36,563 nt of DNA from Deltaproteobacteria bacterium (lineage in GTDB: Bacteria > Desulfobacterota > Binatia > UBA9968), in the NCBI GenBank assembly GCA_016193465.1, contig JACPSE010000187.1, forward strand, positions 1 through 36,563, read 5' to 3'. The position numbers and the translations under genes were made by a program. Below are positions 23,958 to 33,330 of the stretch, piece by piece (position 1 is the first letter of the stretch; every line of letters starts with the position of its first letter). The notes below the pieces were generated by a model. That model did not search any database, was not told the origin of the DNA, and saw only the letters and a list, made by a program, of their open reading frames with translations.

Positions 23958-24970
23958 TAGATCTCCCTCCCGACCGCCTCGGCCACTCTCTTAAGATCCT
24001 TCATAAGGCCGGCGAACTTGTCCGGCTTCAATGACTGCGGACCGTCACTCAAGGCCACCTCCGGATGGGAGTGGACTTCAATCAAGAGCCCGTCCGCGCC
24101 AGCGGCGATTCCGGCCAGGGCCATAGGCGCCACCATATCCCATCTGCCCGTCCCGTGGCTTGGGTCGACAAAGACCGGAAGATGGGAGAGTTGTTTGAGC
24201 ACGGGAACGGCGCTCAAGTCCAGAGTATTTCTGGTTTCAGTCTCGTAGGTACGGATTCCACGCTCGCAGAGGATAATCCTCCGGTTTCCCTCCGAGGCAA
24301 TGTACTCTGCCGAAAGGAGAAACTCCTGGATGGTCGCGCTCATCCCACGCTTGAGCATGACCGGCTTGTTGACCTTACCTGCTTCGGTCAGCAGTTTGAA
24401 GTTCTGCATGTTTCTTGCGCCGATCTGGAGTATATCCGCGTAGCGGCAAACCACATCCAAATCGCGCGGATCAAGAACTTCGGTAATGATCGGGAGGCCT
24501 GTTATCTCCCGAGCATGAGCTAAATAGCTTAAGCCCTCTTCTCCAAGCCCCTGAAAGCTGTAGGGCGAGGTCCTGGGCTTGAAAGCCCCGCCGCGCAGAA
24601 ATGTCGCGCCCGCTTCCCTGACAGGGATTGCGGCCTCTAAAACCTGGTCCTTGGACTCCACAGAACAAGGGCCTGCCATCACATGAATTTTTTTTCCCCC
24701 GATCTTGCGACCGTTGATTTCGATAACAGTGTTGACCCGTTGAAATTCCCGACTCACTAGCTTGTAGGGCTTTAAGATCGGTAGAACCTTCTCTACGCCG
24801 GGAAATGATTCGAGGCTCTGATCGGCCAGGAGCCGCTCATCCCCTATGGCCCCGATGATTGTCCTCTCCTTGCCCTCGGACAAATGCGCTCTCAGGCCAA
24901 AACTTTCGATCCTCTCCACTACCTTCTGGATCTCGTCCTGAGTTAACCCTGGTTTTAAAACTACGATCAT
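23957..24970 (-). CDS. aroF: 3-deoxy-7-phosphoheptulonate synthase (DAHP synthase), with N-terminal regulatory domain
   Basis: The 337-residue protein has a ferredoxin-like/ACT-like N-terminal domain (residues 1-70) joined to the KDPG-aldolase-superfamily barrel. Motifs include the metal/substrate-site [60 protein letters not shown] and [10 protein letters not shown]. It condenses PEP with erythrose-4-phosphate, the first step of the shikimate pathway. The N-terminal domain is of the Thermotoga/Bacillus AroF type, which gives tyrosine or phenylalanine feedback control in studied members. ATG 24970 is 21 nt after the hisC stop. Confidence 0.95.
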   Translation of the reverse strand: MIVVLKPGLTQDEIQKVVERIESFGLRAHLSEGKERTIIGAIGDERLLADQSLESFPGVEKVLPILKPYKLVSREFQRVNTVIEINGRKIGGKKIHVMAGPCSVESKDQVLEAAIPVREAGATFLRGGAFKPRTSPYSFQGLGEEGLSYLAHAREITGLPIITEVLDPRDLDVVCRYADILQIGARNMQNFKLLTEAGKVNKPVMLKRGMSATIQEFLLSAEYIASEGNRRIILCERGIRTYETETRNTLDLSAVPVLKQLSHLPVFVDPSHGTGRWDMVAPMALAGIAAGADGLLIEVHSHPEVALSDGPQSLKPDKFAGLMKDLKRVAEAVGREI

Positions 24971-24991
24971 TAGGCCTCCGTTAATCTCTCA

Positions 24992-25558
24992 TTACTCTTT
25001 AATTATAGCTCTTAACTCGCTTATGAATCTACTGTTTTCTTCCGATGTCCCAATCGTCACCCGGATATGCTCAGAAAAATCATAGGCCCCCATTGGCCGC
25101 ACAATCACTCCCCGCCTGAGAAGCTCATGGTAAACCCTCTCGCCATCACCGACCCGGACAAGAATGAAATTGGCCTGGCTGGAAACCTGCTCCAGTCCCA
25201 GTTTGGCAATCTCCTTCTTGAGATAGTCCATCCCTTCGCGGTTCACTGCAAGGCTACGCTTCACATGGTCGCGATCCCCGATCGCCGCCAAAGCGGCCCA
25301 CTGGGCCGCAGCATTGACGTTAAAGGGCTGACGCACCCGATGCATGAGATCGATTAGCCCCTTAGGGCCAATGCCGTAGCCAATCCTCAGGCCCGCCAGG
25401 CCATATAGCTTCGAAAAAGTACGCAACGTCAGAAGCGCTCTCGCTTCTCTGGAATAAGAGAGGGAATCAGGGTAATCGGCATCGGTAACGTACTCGAAAT
25501 AGGCCTCGTCCACGACGAGCAGGATCTCCGGGGTGATCCGTCCGAGAAACTTTTCCAC
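24992..25558 (-). pseudogene. hisC: Histidinol-phosphate/aromatic aminotransferase, C-terminal part after frameshift
   Basis: This open frame of 188 residues holds the second half of a HisC-type PLP aminotransferase: LLVVDEAYFEYV (PLP-binding Asp and Tyr), LRTFSKLYGLAGLRIGYG with the PLP lysine in FSK, and the C-terminal small domain ending GVIVRPMGAY...IRVTIGTSEEN. It continues directly, in the -1 frame, from the N-terminal fragment ending around 25559. Joined with one added base, the gene from 26085 would be 365 codons, the normal length. The apparent GTG at 25558 is only the fragment's first possible start, not a real one. A sequencing or assembly error is as likely as a true mutation. Confidence 0.85.
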
Positions 25559-26085
25559 TCTTCCCTGCGATAGATGGTCCCTGTTGGATTATTGGGATTG
25601 GCCAAAAAGACTATTCTTGTCCTGCGGGTGATTGCCGCGGCCATCATCTCTAGATCATGCGTGAAATTTCTAAGCGGAACTATCCTGCACGAGCCGCCGG
25701 CAGCCTGCACAACAAGGCGATATATCACAAAGGCCTGGTTGGCCATCACCGCTTCGTCTCCCGGGCGCATAAAGGTCCTGACTGCCAGCTCGATGAGTTC
25801 ATTGGAGCCGTTGCCAAAGATCAACTGGTCCGGCGACACTCCAAGCTTTGCTGCTAGCCCCTGTCTGAGGTAAAAGCAATCCCCATCCGGATAGAGATGG
25901 AGCTGGTGCAACCTCTCTTGCAGCGCCTGGATTGCGCGGGGAGAAGGGCCAAGAGGATTTTCATTAGAAGCGAGTTTAACCGAACCCACGATGCCATACT
26001 CCCGCTCCACCTCCTCGATCGGCTTGCCGGGAGCATAGGGAATCAAGGAGCGGATATAGTCCGGAACCTGGTCAATAATAGTCAT
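25559..26085 (-). pseudogene. hisC: Histidinol-phosphate/aromatic aminotransferase, N-terminal part before frameshift
   Basis: The true start is ATG 26085, which overlaps the pheA stop as ATGA. Residues 1-175 match HisC: PDYIRSLIPYAPGKPIEEVE, KLASNENPLGPSP, YPDGDCFYLRQGLA, FGNGSNELIEL and VFLANPNNPTGTIY. After REEW the frame continues for about 40 meaningless residues to a stop at 25429, while homology resumes in the -1 frame at EKFLGRI. In an aromatic-amino-acid operon the enzyme probably transaminates phenylpyruvate and 4-hydroxyphenylpyruvate as well as, or instead of, imidazole-acetol phosphate. Confidence 0.85.
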
Positions 26086-27158
26086 ACGCCGCGGGGATAA
26101 GAGCCGAGGACCTTGATAAACAAACATCTCCGCTCGAGCTTTTTGATTGCCCTTTGAATTCTTGGCTCTTCTATATGTCCTTCCAGGTCCAAAAAAAAGA
26201 GGTACTCCCAAGGCTTGTGCTTGAGAGGGCGCGATTCAATCTTGGTCAGGTTGATGCGGTTTTTGGCAAACGGTTCCAACATGCGGTGCAAAATGCCTAC
26301 CTCGTCCTTTACAGAAAAAACGATTGCGGTCTTGTCATCCCCGCTCGCTCGAGGCTGCTGGTCACCAATAACAAGAAAACGAGTGATATTATTTGTGTGG
26401 TCTTCTATCTTGTCCTCGATCACCTGCAACCCATAAAGCTCCCCCGCCAAGCTGCTAGCGACCGCAGCCAGGCTGCCATCCGCAGCCGCCATCTGAGCCG
26501 CTTGCGCGGTGCTCGCCACCTCTTCTACCTTGACCGTGGGGAAATGGTTCGATATCCAGCGTCGACACTGGGCGAGAGCCTGGGGATGCGAGACGATTCG
26601 CCGGATATCCTCGGCCCGCGCGCAGCGAGACAAGAGATATAGATGAATCTCTAGAGAGGCTTCCGCACAAATCCTGACATCAGCCTCCACCAGCATATCC
26701 AGGGTATGCGTCACGACACCTTCTGTAGAATTTTCGATCGGCACAACGCCGTAGTCCGCCCTCCCCTGACTCACCTCCTGGAAGACGTCCGGTATGCTGG
26801 CCGCTGGAATAAAGGTCGCCGACGAGCCGAATTTCTCACGCGCGGCCATATGCGTGAAGGTTGCTTCAGGACCAAAATAGGCGATCTTAACGGCAGCCTC
26901 TAGAGAGCGAGAGGCGGAAAGAATTTCCCGGTAGATGGAGTGAAGGGCCTGTTTGGGCAAGGGTCCCCGGTTCAAATCAGAAACCCTGTGAAAGATCTCC
27001 TTTTCACGGCTGGGAACGTAGACTTCCTCTTCCCTCAGGCTTTTTTGTCGCCCGATCTTTCGAGCAAGAGAGGCCCTTTCGTTAAGAAGCTCTACGATTT
27101 TCTCATCAAGTTGATCGATTTTTTTCCTGAGCGCATCGACCGACTCTTTACGGCTCAA
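26082..27158 (-). CDS. pheA: Bifunctional chorismate mutase/prephenate dehydratase (P-protein)
   Basis: Three domains are visible in a protein of about 358 residues. An AroQ chorismate mutase starts with VDALRKKIDQLDEKIVELL (from residue 7). The prephenate dehydratase has YFGPEATFTHMAA, DYGVVPIENSTEGVV and the catalytic TRR-like segment VASTAQAAQMAA. A C-terminal ACT domain has KDEVGILHRMLEPF and the phenylalanine-binding ESRP. It converts chorismate to phenylpyruvate and is probably feedback-inhibited by phenylalanine. I prefer TTG 27158 because GAGG lies about 6 nt upstream; GTG 27170 and TTG 27212 are in-frame alternatives. It is the first gene of the aromatic/rpsA operon. Confidence 0.92.
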   Translation of the reverse strand: MSRKESVDALRKKIDQLDEKIVELLNERASLARKIGRQKSLREEEVYVPSREKEIFHRVSDLNRGPLPKQALHSIYREILSASRSLEAAVKIAYFGPEATFTHMAAREKFGSSATFIPAASIPDVFQEVSQGRADYGVVPIENSTEGVVTHTLDMLVEADVRICAEASLEIHLYLLSRCARAEDIRRIVSHPQALAQCRRWISNHFPTVKVEEVASTAQAAQMAAADGSLAAVASSLAGELYGLQVIEDKIEDHTNNITRFLVIGDQQPRASGDDKTAIVFSVKDEVGILHRMLEPFAKNRINLTKIESRPLKHKPWEYLFFLDLEGHIEEPRIQRAIKKLERRCLFIKVLGSYPRGV

Positions 27159-27219
27159 TGAAAACCTCACCCAGGCGCACCCATCTTGTCTTTTACCATA
27201 ACACCGCGCCAAATGACCG

Positions 27220-27248
27220 AAGTTATCTTAATTTCTAGGGAATTGCAA
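27220..27248 (-). promoter_or_regulatory. pheA: Possible promoter of the pheA-led operon
   Basis: On the minus strand TTGCAA (27248-27243), a 17-nt spacer and TAACTT (27225-27220) give a weak sigma70-like arrangement in the only sizeable gap upstream of pheA. The -10 matches the consensus at only about half of its positions. I saw no attenuator or leader peptide with Phe or Tyr codon runs in 27159-27397, and no intrinsic terminator after the DUF499 gene. Confidence 0.3.
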
Positions 27249-27397
27249 ATCTATGTTTGTCACAGGAGACGAGGATCTGTGCAGGCAAGGTTCTCTCGTA
27301 CAATCAGACCAAGTCCGGCAGGTGTTGCGCAAGAACGGAGCATGCAAAGGCTGATGGGTAGGGACAGACTGGTCTTTAGTCAGTCGTCACTTATCTC

Positions 27398-30193
27398 TCA
27401 TTGTTTCTTGTCGTCGATCAGATTCGCTTCCTCTAGCGGCTCAAGGACTCCGTTGCGTAGTTTACTTTGGTCAAAGCCTTTCTCAGATTCAGCCTTGACT
27501 GTAACTGAAACGCTCCCCGCGAGATCCGCCAGATTGGCGACGGCGTTCCAGGCTGTAAACAACTGGTTTCTGTCTGCCATAAATGTAATCTCAACGACCT
27601 TCTCGCTGGACTCCAGAGGAAGTTCCTGTGGAGTTGGACCGGGCGGAGTTGGCCCTGAGCCAGGCCCGGGGCCTGGTGGTGTGGGCCCAGGTGGGATAGG
27701 CTCTACTCCAGCAGCCTGGGGGATCGTCTGCGGCATCATTAGGAAGCCGGTTTCGAGATCAATTTCGTCGTCTGACGCCTGCGGAGGGCCAAAACGAATC
27801 TTGTTGACTGTGACTTGATACTTGCCGTCAGGCCCAAGGCTGGGCACTGAACCTGCCGTATAACCGAACGCTCCATTCGCAGCACCTTCGGCTATGCCCT
27901 TCCGGATCGCGTTCGCGGAGATCAGCCGAGTAAAGCCAAGAAATGAGTAGAAGCCGTCTGCAATGTCGCTGGTACGAACTCCAAGCACAGGCGGCTTACC
28001 TTCGCCGAGCTTAAAGAGTTCAACCATTTTCGACGCCTTCACCGAGGAGAAAACCCGTGGCTGAACCTGGGTAATTAGTTCGATAATCCTCCCGTGCTCG
28101 ATACCCAACCCTCCTCCGTCTACCCTAGGAAGCCAAACTTCGGTGTAGAGCTTTAGAAGAGCAGACTCGCCTTCGGCTTGCCGCGTCGCCTCCTGTTCGC
28201 GGAGTTGGCTTTTTTGCTCATCCGTGAGGTTAAGCTGTTTTGCCTTAGCTTTTACCTGCTCGGCGGCCATCAGATAACGGACGGACCGCCGCAAGATCTC
28301 GATTTGATCCGGGGCCGGGATGGCAAGCCCTAAACCGTTTCGGTACTGCCGGGGCTTATCTCCGCATTTCTCCAACAACTCCTTCGCCGCCGCTTCCTGA
28401 TCGGCTTTTGGCTTCCCACTAAATTCCAGTGGCAAATATCCAATCAGAAACGACGGGTCCCGATCGGAAATCTCTCCGGATTTTTCAGGCCAGATGATCG
28501 CTTCACGGTGGCCAGCCAGCCGCTCTTCGAGCATCTCTTTAATCCGATCCCGCACCCGCTTTTCGTCCCTTCCGACCGCATCGGCCTCCTGCTCGATCAG
28601 AAGAGTAACGTTCGGGTCTTTCTTAAAGCAGAAGCGCACTCCATCGAAATGGAGGTAGAGACACTGCTCCTTGAGTTCTTTCAGGCAAGCAAGTGCCGTT
28701 GTGCTATCCAGATCCGGCCCGACACAGATCGAAAGCAGCTCAGGCTCGGTTATCCCCGGCGGAAGCAAGTCTCCCTCTTTGCCCCCTTCCCGCCGGAGGC
28801 CGCCAAAGGAATACATAAGGATGGCTGTGGCAATGCGCATCGCAGGCTTCCGCAGAGCTTCGGCGGAGTTCTCTTTTGCACGGCGTTCATCGATGCGCCG
28901 TGCGCGCGCGTTAGCCCCGACGAAATCGTGCTCAAAGACAGCCTGGTAGTCCGCCTGCTGGCCGACCTCTTTGAAGAAAGCAAGACGGACTTCCGCGTCG
29001 TGAATCGCTACATCGCCAGGGCCGAGCACCGCGCGGCTCTTGCCCTCACGATGAGCGGCTCTGAGGCAAGCAGCAAGAAAGCGTAACGCGCCACGTGTTC
29101 GCTGGAAATCCGGAATCGCCGCCCAACGCTCCCGCATCAGATCTATAAGAGCCGGGTGAAATGGATATGCTGCTCGCACCCGATCCCGTAAGACAATTCC
29201 TTCTTCTTCGGCCTGCTGCCGTTCGGAAGCGCTCTGCGCGTACGCCCGGCGCATTTGAGTCACCACCTCCTGATACGCTCCAGCCGCAGGCATCGCATCC
29301 TCGGCTTCAGGCAGCTTTCCCAACAGCCTCCGCTGGATGACGGCGAGGACCTCATTTCCTTCCACTGGCTCGCGGCGCTGGTCCTTCCGTGCAGCAAGGT
29401 GATCGACCGTTTGAAGAAGATTAATGTACTCTAAGGATTCTCGTTTGCTCGATTGAAGAGAGAACACGAGCGCGGTGTTGTCCGTGTTTCCAACCGCGAC
29501 CGTAAGACGCTGCAGAAAGGTCAGAGTCTCATCACGCAAAGTTGTCTGCTCTACCTTCACGCCTCCCGCGCTAATAAGATAGTTTAGAACTTCATCCAGC
29601 AATATAAGGTTTGGCCCCTCCGCGAGCAGCGCAAGGATCTCGTCTCCCCCAGGGGCAACCCTCGCCTCATCCTGCGCACGTAAAACTTCATAGCCCTTCT
29701 TTCCCCCAAGCGACCAGGCAACCCATCCCCACATTGTCCGAGCACGAAATGTCTCGCCTGGGATTGTTTTTCCCTTTGTCGCGTCAAAAAATTGTCCGTC
29801 AAAAACCGCCGTTCTAACTTCTTTCTTTGGTCGTGGCAGCCCCTTGCCTTCGGGAATAACGTCGAGAGCCTTGCGGTTCTTCGCGGCGTGTAGGAGAGAC
29901 GCCAGCGTGTGCGACTTGCCACCGCCGAAAGGAGTCATAAGCTTTAGCACCCGGCTGCCCTCCCCACCTTCGAGACGAGACAGAGCATCATGAAGCAGCG
30001 AGCGAAGCCCGGAGGTGATGTACGATGCGCGGAAGAAATGCTCCGGATCACGATATACCGCAGGCACCTTGGGGTTGCCATCGGCCAACGGACCAAGGTC
30101 GAGCGCGAAGATGTCTTCAGAGAAGTTTTCCGACAACACATCGGGGTGAAGGGATACCACCTCCACCCACGGCCTGATCGCTGTCTTGCTCAT
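27398..30193 (-). CDS. DUF499-family P-loop ATPase of a defence-type gene cluster
   Basis: From ATG 30193 the protein has 931 residues. Shine-Dalgarno AAGGAG lies about 6 nt upstream. RPWVEVVSLHPDVL opens the DUF499 domain. Walker A is TPFGGGKSHT (87-96), and a Walker B candidate is LILLDEVLNYL near 195-205. Residues about 850-880 are a Pro-Gly linker (PPGPTPPGPGPGSGPTPPGP), then a small C-terminal domain of about 65 residues. DUF499 proteins recur beside DUF1156 methyltransferases and helicases in antiphage islands; the ATPase presumably acts on DNA in that complex, but its mechanism is not settled. The open frame extends 14 codons further upstream into a duplicated sequence that is not part of the gene. 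Confidence 0.88.
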   Translation of the reverse strand: MSKTAIRPWVEVVSLHPDVLSENFSEDIFALDLGPLADGNPKVPAVYRDPEHFFRASYITSGLRSLLHDALSRLEGGEGSRVLKLMTPFGGGKSHTLASLLHAAKNRKALDVIPEGKGLPRPKKEVRTAVFDGQFFDATKGKTIPGETFRARTMWGWVAWSLGGKKGYEVLRAQDEARVAPGGDEILALLAEGPNLILLDEVLNYLISAGGVKVEQTTLRDETLTFLQRLTVAVGNTDNTALVFSLQSSKRESLEYINLLQTVDHLAARKDQRREPVEGNEVLAVIQRRLLGKLPEAEDAMPAAGAYQEVVTQMRRAYAQSASERQQAEEEGIVLRDRVRAAYPFHPALIDLMRERWAAIPDFQRTRGALRFLAACLRAAHREGKSRAVLGPGDVAIHDAEVRLAFFKEVGQQADYQAVFEHDFVGANARARRIDERRAKENSAEALRKPAMRIATAILMYSFGGLRREGGKEGDLLPPGITEPELLSICVGPDLDSTTALACLKELKEQCLYLHFDGVRFCFKKDPNVTLLIEQEADAVGRDEKRVRDRIKEMLEERLAGHREAIIWPEKSGEISDRDPSFLIGYLPLEFSGKPKADQEAAAKELLEKCGDKPRQYRNGLGLAIPAPDQIEILRRSVRYLMAAEQVKAKAKQLNLTDEQKSQLREQEATRQAEGESALLKLYTEVWLPRVDGGGLGIEHGRIIELITQVQPRVFSSVKASKMVELFKLGEGKPPVLGVRTSDIADGFYSFLGFTRLISANAIRKGIAEGAANGAFGYTAGSVPSLGPDGKYQVTVNKIRFGPPQASDDEIDLETGFLMMPQTIPQAAGVEPIPPGPTPPGPGPGSGPTPPGPTPQELPLESSEKVVEITFMADRNQLFTAWNAVANLADLAGSVSVTVKAESEKGFDQSKLRNGVLEPLEEANLIDDKKQ

Positions 30194-30269
30194 TTCCAGC
30201 TCCTTCGGACAACACATCGGGATGAAGGGATACAACCTCCACCCACGGTCTGATCGCTGCCTTACTCAT
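30117..30269 (-). CDS. Short leader reading frame made by duplication of the DUF499 gene start
   Basis: ATG 30269 has its own AAGGAG 6 nt upstream and encodes MSKAAIRPWVEVVSLHPDVL, nearly identical to the first 22 residues of the DUF499 protein, then shifts frame and stops at TGA 30117-30119 (50 codons). It overlaps the first 77 nt of the DUF499 gene in another frame. It may be translated and may couple or dampen DUF499 translation, or it may be a recombination scar. Confidence 0.45.
   Translation of the reverse strand: MSKAAIRPWVEVVSLHPDVLSEGAGNEQDSDQAVGGGGIPSPRCVVGKLL
30132..30269. repeat. 76-bp tandem near-duplication at the start of the DUF499 gene
   Basis: Bases 30132-30193 and 30208-30269 match with 5 differences over 62 aligned bases (period 76). 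The repeated part covers start codon plus the first 20 codons; a Shine-Dalgarno sequence precedes each copy. All but one difference (Thr/Ala at codon 4) are synonymous, so both copies look as if they were once under coding selection. Confidence 0.85.
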
Positions 30270-30281
30270 CTGCGACTCCTT

Positions 30282-33266
30282 CTACCTAAAGAGCGGTAAC
30301 ATCCGATCTTCGATCACACTGCGCCAGTTGGCAGTTAGCTTTGCAAGCGCCGCCATTTCATCCGACGGCGACACATCCGCAAGCTCGCCTCCCTTTAAAG
30401 CTGGGCCAGCTAAGGCTTGCGCCACAAGCCGCATCTGCTCCCGGTCCGGTTGGGCGTCCTGTAAGAACTTAGCCAATTGCGCAGGACGATTCTCCATTAG
30501 CCATAGTGTTCGATGGAGAGCGTCGACCAGTGAAGCGGAACGACCATTGTCATCCGGCAGCCCAAGTTTGTCGTCATCACCCCGCTCGGTGTAATCCAGA
30601 AGGCGATACTTCCCCTTTTTCTTTTCGACCAGAGCCCGCCCTCCTACCGAGAGACCTCCCGACCCATCCAATTCCACGTGCGCTCCGTTGGCAAAGATTA
30701 TCGCTTCACCTGCGTCCAATTCAGCTCCTCGATAAGTGTAACGCCAAAGAATGTAAAACCTCGTCGCCGCATCCAGGCCGGCAAGGCTATACCCACCTTT
30801 ACTCCCAACTTCCTTCGACAAACGAGCCAGGATAGTTTCGAGCACGACAGTTTCAACCTCGCCAAGAAACCGTCCTGCCGGGACCTCTTCGCCATTAGCG
30901 TATTCGACCCGTCCAAATCGGGTAAATGGACGCAACCCCGCCCCCACAGAAGCAATGACCAAGTCTGCACCGGCAACGCCCATGTCCCAAAGAGTCTCTA
31001 CTCGCTCACGCACAGTCTCCACTAACTCCGCACGCACATTCTCCTCGTAGTTCGCTGTACCAGTTCCAGCCCGTTTACGAGCAACCAAGAAGATACTAGA
31101 CGCCAACGCTGCCGTTTCCTGTGCCATCAATCGCCCCGATTTCTCTGTATCTAAAGGCCACGCCTCTACAACAGTCATACCCGACTGTCGGAGAGCATCT
31201 ACAAGAGTTGCCCATCCAAGAGTTGTCTTGTGAGCGTATACGACTACAAACTCTCCAGAGTTTTTTAGGGAACGGCTCGCTCTGTGGAAGGCTTCAAGCA
31301 TCATGGTCTCATAGAAGTTCCGTGCCTTCTGCTTGTTTCCACTGTGGAGTGCCGGATCAGCAACAGCTTCCGCCTTTTTTGGGCTTAAGACGCTTGAAAA
31401 ATGTTCAGGAAAAAGGTCTCCGATGCTTCGTTTGAGCCAAACGTAGAAGAAGTCTGCAAGAACTGCGTACCCGATGTTGTCGTAGTAAGGCGGATCAGTA
31501 ATGACTGCGTCAAAGTGGTCAACTGGCCACTCGGTGGAAGCCGCAGAACCTCGCATCACTTGAGCAGCAATGGAAGAATCTGCATCTCTTAATCCTGCCG
31601 GGAGGTCTTCGATGCCCGATATCCAGCTTGCGCCTTCTGGATTGAACACGTTTGTTTCGGCAAAATCCCAAACCATTGGAAGAGCCTGCCTCCCAAAGGT
31701 GTGAACGACCCCTCTACCTCCAGTATAGTTAAAGAGACAAAGGCTCGAGTTGAAATCGGCTAGACGGTCCAGCAACGCCGCAAGAAAAACACTGAGCGCC
31801 TTTGCTCGATCTGCCTCAATTCCCAGGTTGACTGCCTCTTTATGAGCACGACGAATGGATATACAGAACGTGAGTAGCGATAGAAGCTGCCTTGCGGTAA
31901 ACAAGGATGACCACGTGTGAAATCCATACGGCTGGCAGTTTCCACCACCACCAACCACATGGTCTGGAGTAGGCTCATCAGGAACAGTGATACCTGAGAC
32001 CTGAGATAGTTCAGAAAGCCTCTTGGCGATTAACACCTCGTCCGGAATATGCGCAAGAACATCGTCCGCAGAGATATAAATCTTACCCTGATCCCCTCTG
32101 CGACTAGCCGCAACCGCCATTAACTGTCGCCCCAACCGTTGCCCGATACCTTCGGCTTTGACGTAATCGTTGTCGTTTACAGCACCGCAGAACGGGCATG
32201 CAGCATTTCCCGCGCTGGAAAAGCCTGCCGGATCGAAGCCCAGTTCCCTCTCAGAACGCGCCTCGACGACTTCGAACCGGACACGTTTCTGGTTCTTTAG
32301 CTTAACTAGCTTCATTGCAGCGTATCGGCCTTTCTTCTTGCAAAGCCAGGTTTGTCGCACCAGTGGCACAATTGCACCGCAGGCCGGATTTTTACAGCGC
32401 ACAGTCCGCGTCCACAGGTAGGCCACCGGCATTAGGTACCCTTGAGGCGCGTCGTCGGAATCCTGTTTCTTGAGCCAATCGGTTTGATCCTCTTTTCGCT
32501 TTCCCTTGAACTCAGGGTCAGGGATAACCGGATATAAGTCTCCGATCTCTGCTTTAGCTTTCTTTAGAACCCAGTTACCCCAGTAGCGCACCTCATTTGC
32601 TAGCCCGTCCCAAGTTGTTTCACCCTTGCCGTTCTTTGGGCCTGTCATGCCTCTAGCGTTTGGATCTGGCTTTCCATACTTCTGCGGATAGACGAGCGTG
32701 CAAAGCTCAATGATGTATGCGACGGGGTTAAGGTCCATCGCGTACGCTTCGCAGCCAAGCCGGAGGGCCTCAAGCGGAATAGCACCGCCCCCTGCAAACA
32801 TATCGAGCACTCGTGGTCGGGGAGCACGACCTGCTGTGATGTCCTCCACGGTCACGCGCTCGCCATCAAACTTGAACTCGTCAGCCCAGGCAGGTCGGCG
32901 CCCTCCCACTTTCCCTTCTGCGAGTTCTGTGGTGAGCCGCTCGGCGTGAGCTTCTAGAATATGGCGTTGGGCCTCGGCGATTGTGCTGCGATCTCCTGGA
33001 TACTTACAGAGACGATCCACAAACTTGGCCGCATTCGCTCTCGTCAAGCTGGCACGTTTTTCCTCCGGGCCGTTTTTCGGAGCAAAGCGGGAGGCTGGCA
33101 CCAGCGCGCCATAAACCGCAGCTCGGCAAGCGACAAGTGGCCGCCGTGCCCAGAGATGCAACGTGGAAATGTGGCCTTTGCGAACCGACTTCTCCCTCGA
33201 TGCTTCTTTGCTGATGGCTTCGATGGGAAGGTAGTCTTCGATGAGGCGTTTGTCGTTTCCGGTCAT
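30282..33266 (-). CDS. DUF1156 DNA methyltransferase (adenine-type motifs)
   Basis: This 994-residue protein begins with a DUF1156 domain (DYLPIEAISKEASREKSVRK, HISTLHLWARRPLVACRAA). Motif I for S-adenosylmethionine is VLDMFAGGGAIPLEALRLG (about 153-171). Cysteines that may bind zinc are C291, C296 and C309, and C357/C360 in CPFC. Catalytic motif IV is DPPYYD (591-596), the DPPY type used for N6-adenine or N4-cytosine methylation. Residues 750-994 form a large C-terminal region without a recognised domain. By association it would mark host DNA so that the linked helicase/nuclease unit attacks unmodified phage DNA. It is followed 12 nt later by the DUF499 leader. Its 106-nt upstream gap contains a copied fragment of the preceding gene. 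Confidence 0.9.
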   Translation of the reverse strand: MTGNDKRLIEDYLPIEAISKEASREKSVRKGHISTLHLWARRPLVACRAAVYGALVPASRFAPKNGPEEKRASLTRANAAKFVDRLCKYPGDRSTIAEAQRHILEAHAERLTTELAEGKVGGRRPAWADEFKFDGERVTVEDITAGRAPRPRVLDMFAGGGAIPLEALRLGCEAYAMDLNPVAYIIELCTLVYPQKYGKPDPNARGMTGPKNGKGETTWDGLANEVRYWGNWVLKKAKAEIGDLYPVIPDPEFKGKRKEDQTDWLKKQDSDDAPQGYLMPVAYLWTRTVRCKNPACGAIVPLVRQTWLCKKKGRYAAMKLVKLKNQKRVRFEVVEARSERELGFDPAGFSSAGNAACPFCGAVNDNDYVKAEGIGQRLGRQLMAVAASRRGDQGKIYISADDVLAHIPDEVLIAKRLSELSQVSGITVPDEPTPDHVVGGGGNCQPYGFHTWSSLFTARQLLSLLTFCISIRRAHKEAVNLGIEADRAKALSVFLAALLDRLADFNSSLCLFNYTGGRGVVHTFGRQALPMVWDFAETNVFNPEGASWISGIEDLPAGLRDADSSIAAQVMRGSAASTEWPVDHFDAVITDPPYYDNIGYAVLADFFYVWLKRSIGDLFPEHFSSVLSPKKAEAVADPALHSGNKQKARNFYETMMLEAFHRASRSLKNSGEFVVVYAHKTTLGWATLVDALRQSGMTVVEAWPLDTEKSGRLMAQETAALASSIFLVARKRAGTGTANYEENVRAELVETVRERVETLWDMGVAGADLVIASVGAGLRPFTRFGRVEYANGEEVPAGRFLGEVETVVLETILARLSKEVGSKGGYSLAGLDAATRFYILWRYTYRGAELDAGEAIIFANGAHVELDGSGGLSVGGRALVEKKKGKYRLLDYTERGDDDKLGLPDDNGRSASLVDALHRTLWLMENRPAQLAKFLQDAQPDREQMRLVAQALAGPALKGGELADVSPSDEMAALAKLTANWRSVIEDRMLPLFR

Positions 33267-33330
33267 ATTATTGCTTCTTGTCGCCTTTGCCGGGTTTCCG
33301 GACCCGCCCCTTTACGGCCCGTTTCCTTGG

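Noticed and set aside
25550-25565. Programmed -1 frameshift in hisC
   Set aside because: No X-XXY-YYZ slippery heptamer, no internal Shine-Dalgarno or strong hairpin noticed, and HisC is not known to use recoding.
27355-27397. Terminator after the DUF499 gene
   Set aside because: Only a 5-bp GACTG/CAGTC stem with no T-run was found.
28508-29086. 192-codon plus-strand open frame within the DUF499 gene
   Set aside because: Antisense to a conserved coding region; its composition mirrors the opposite-strand codons.
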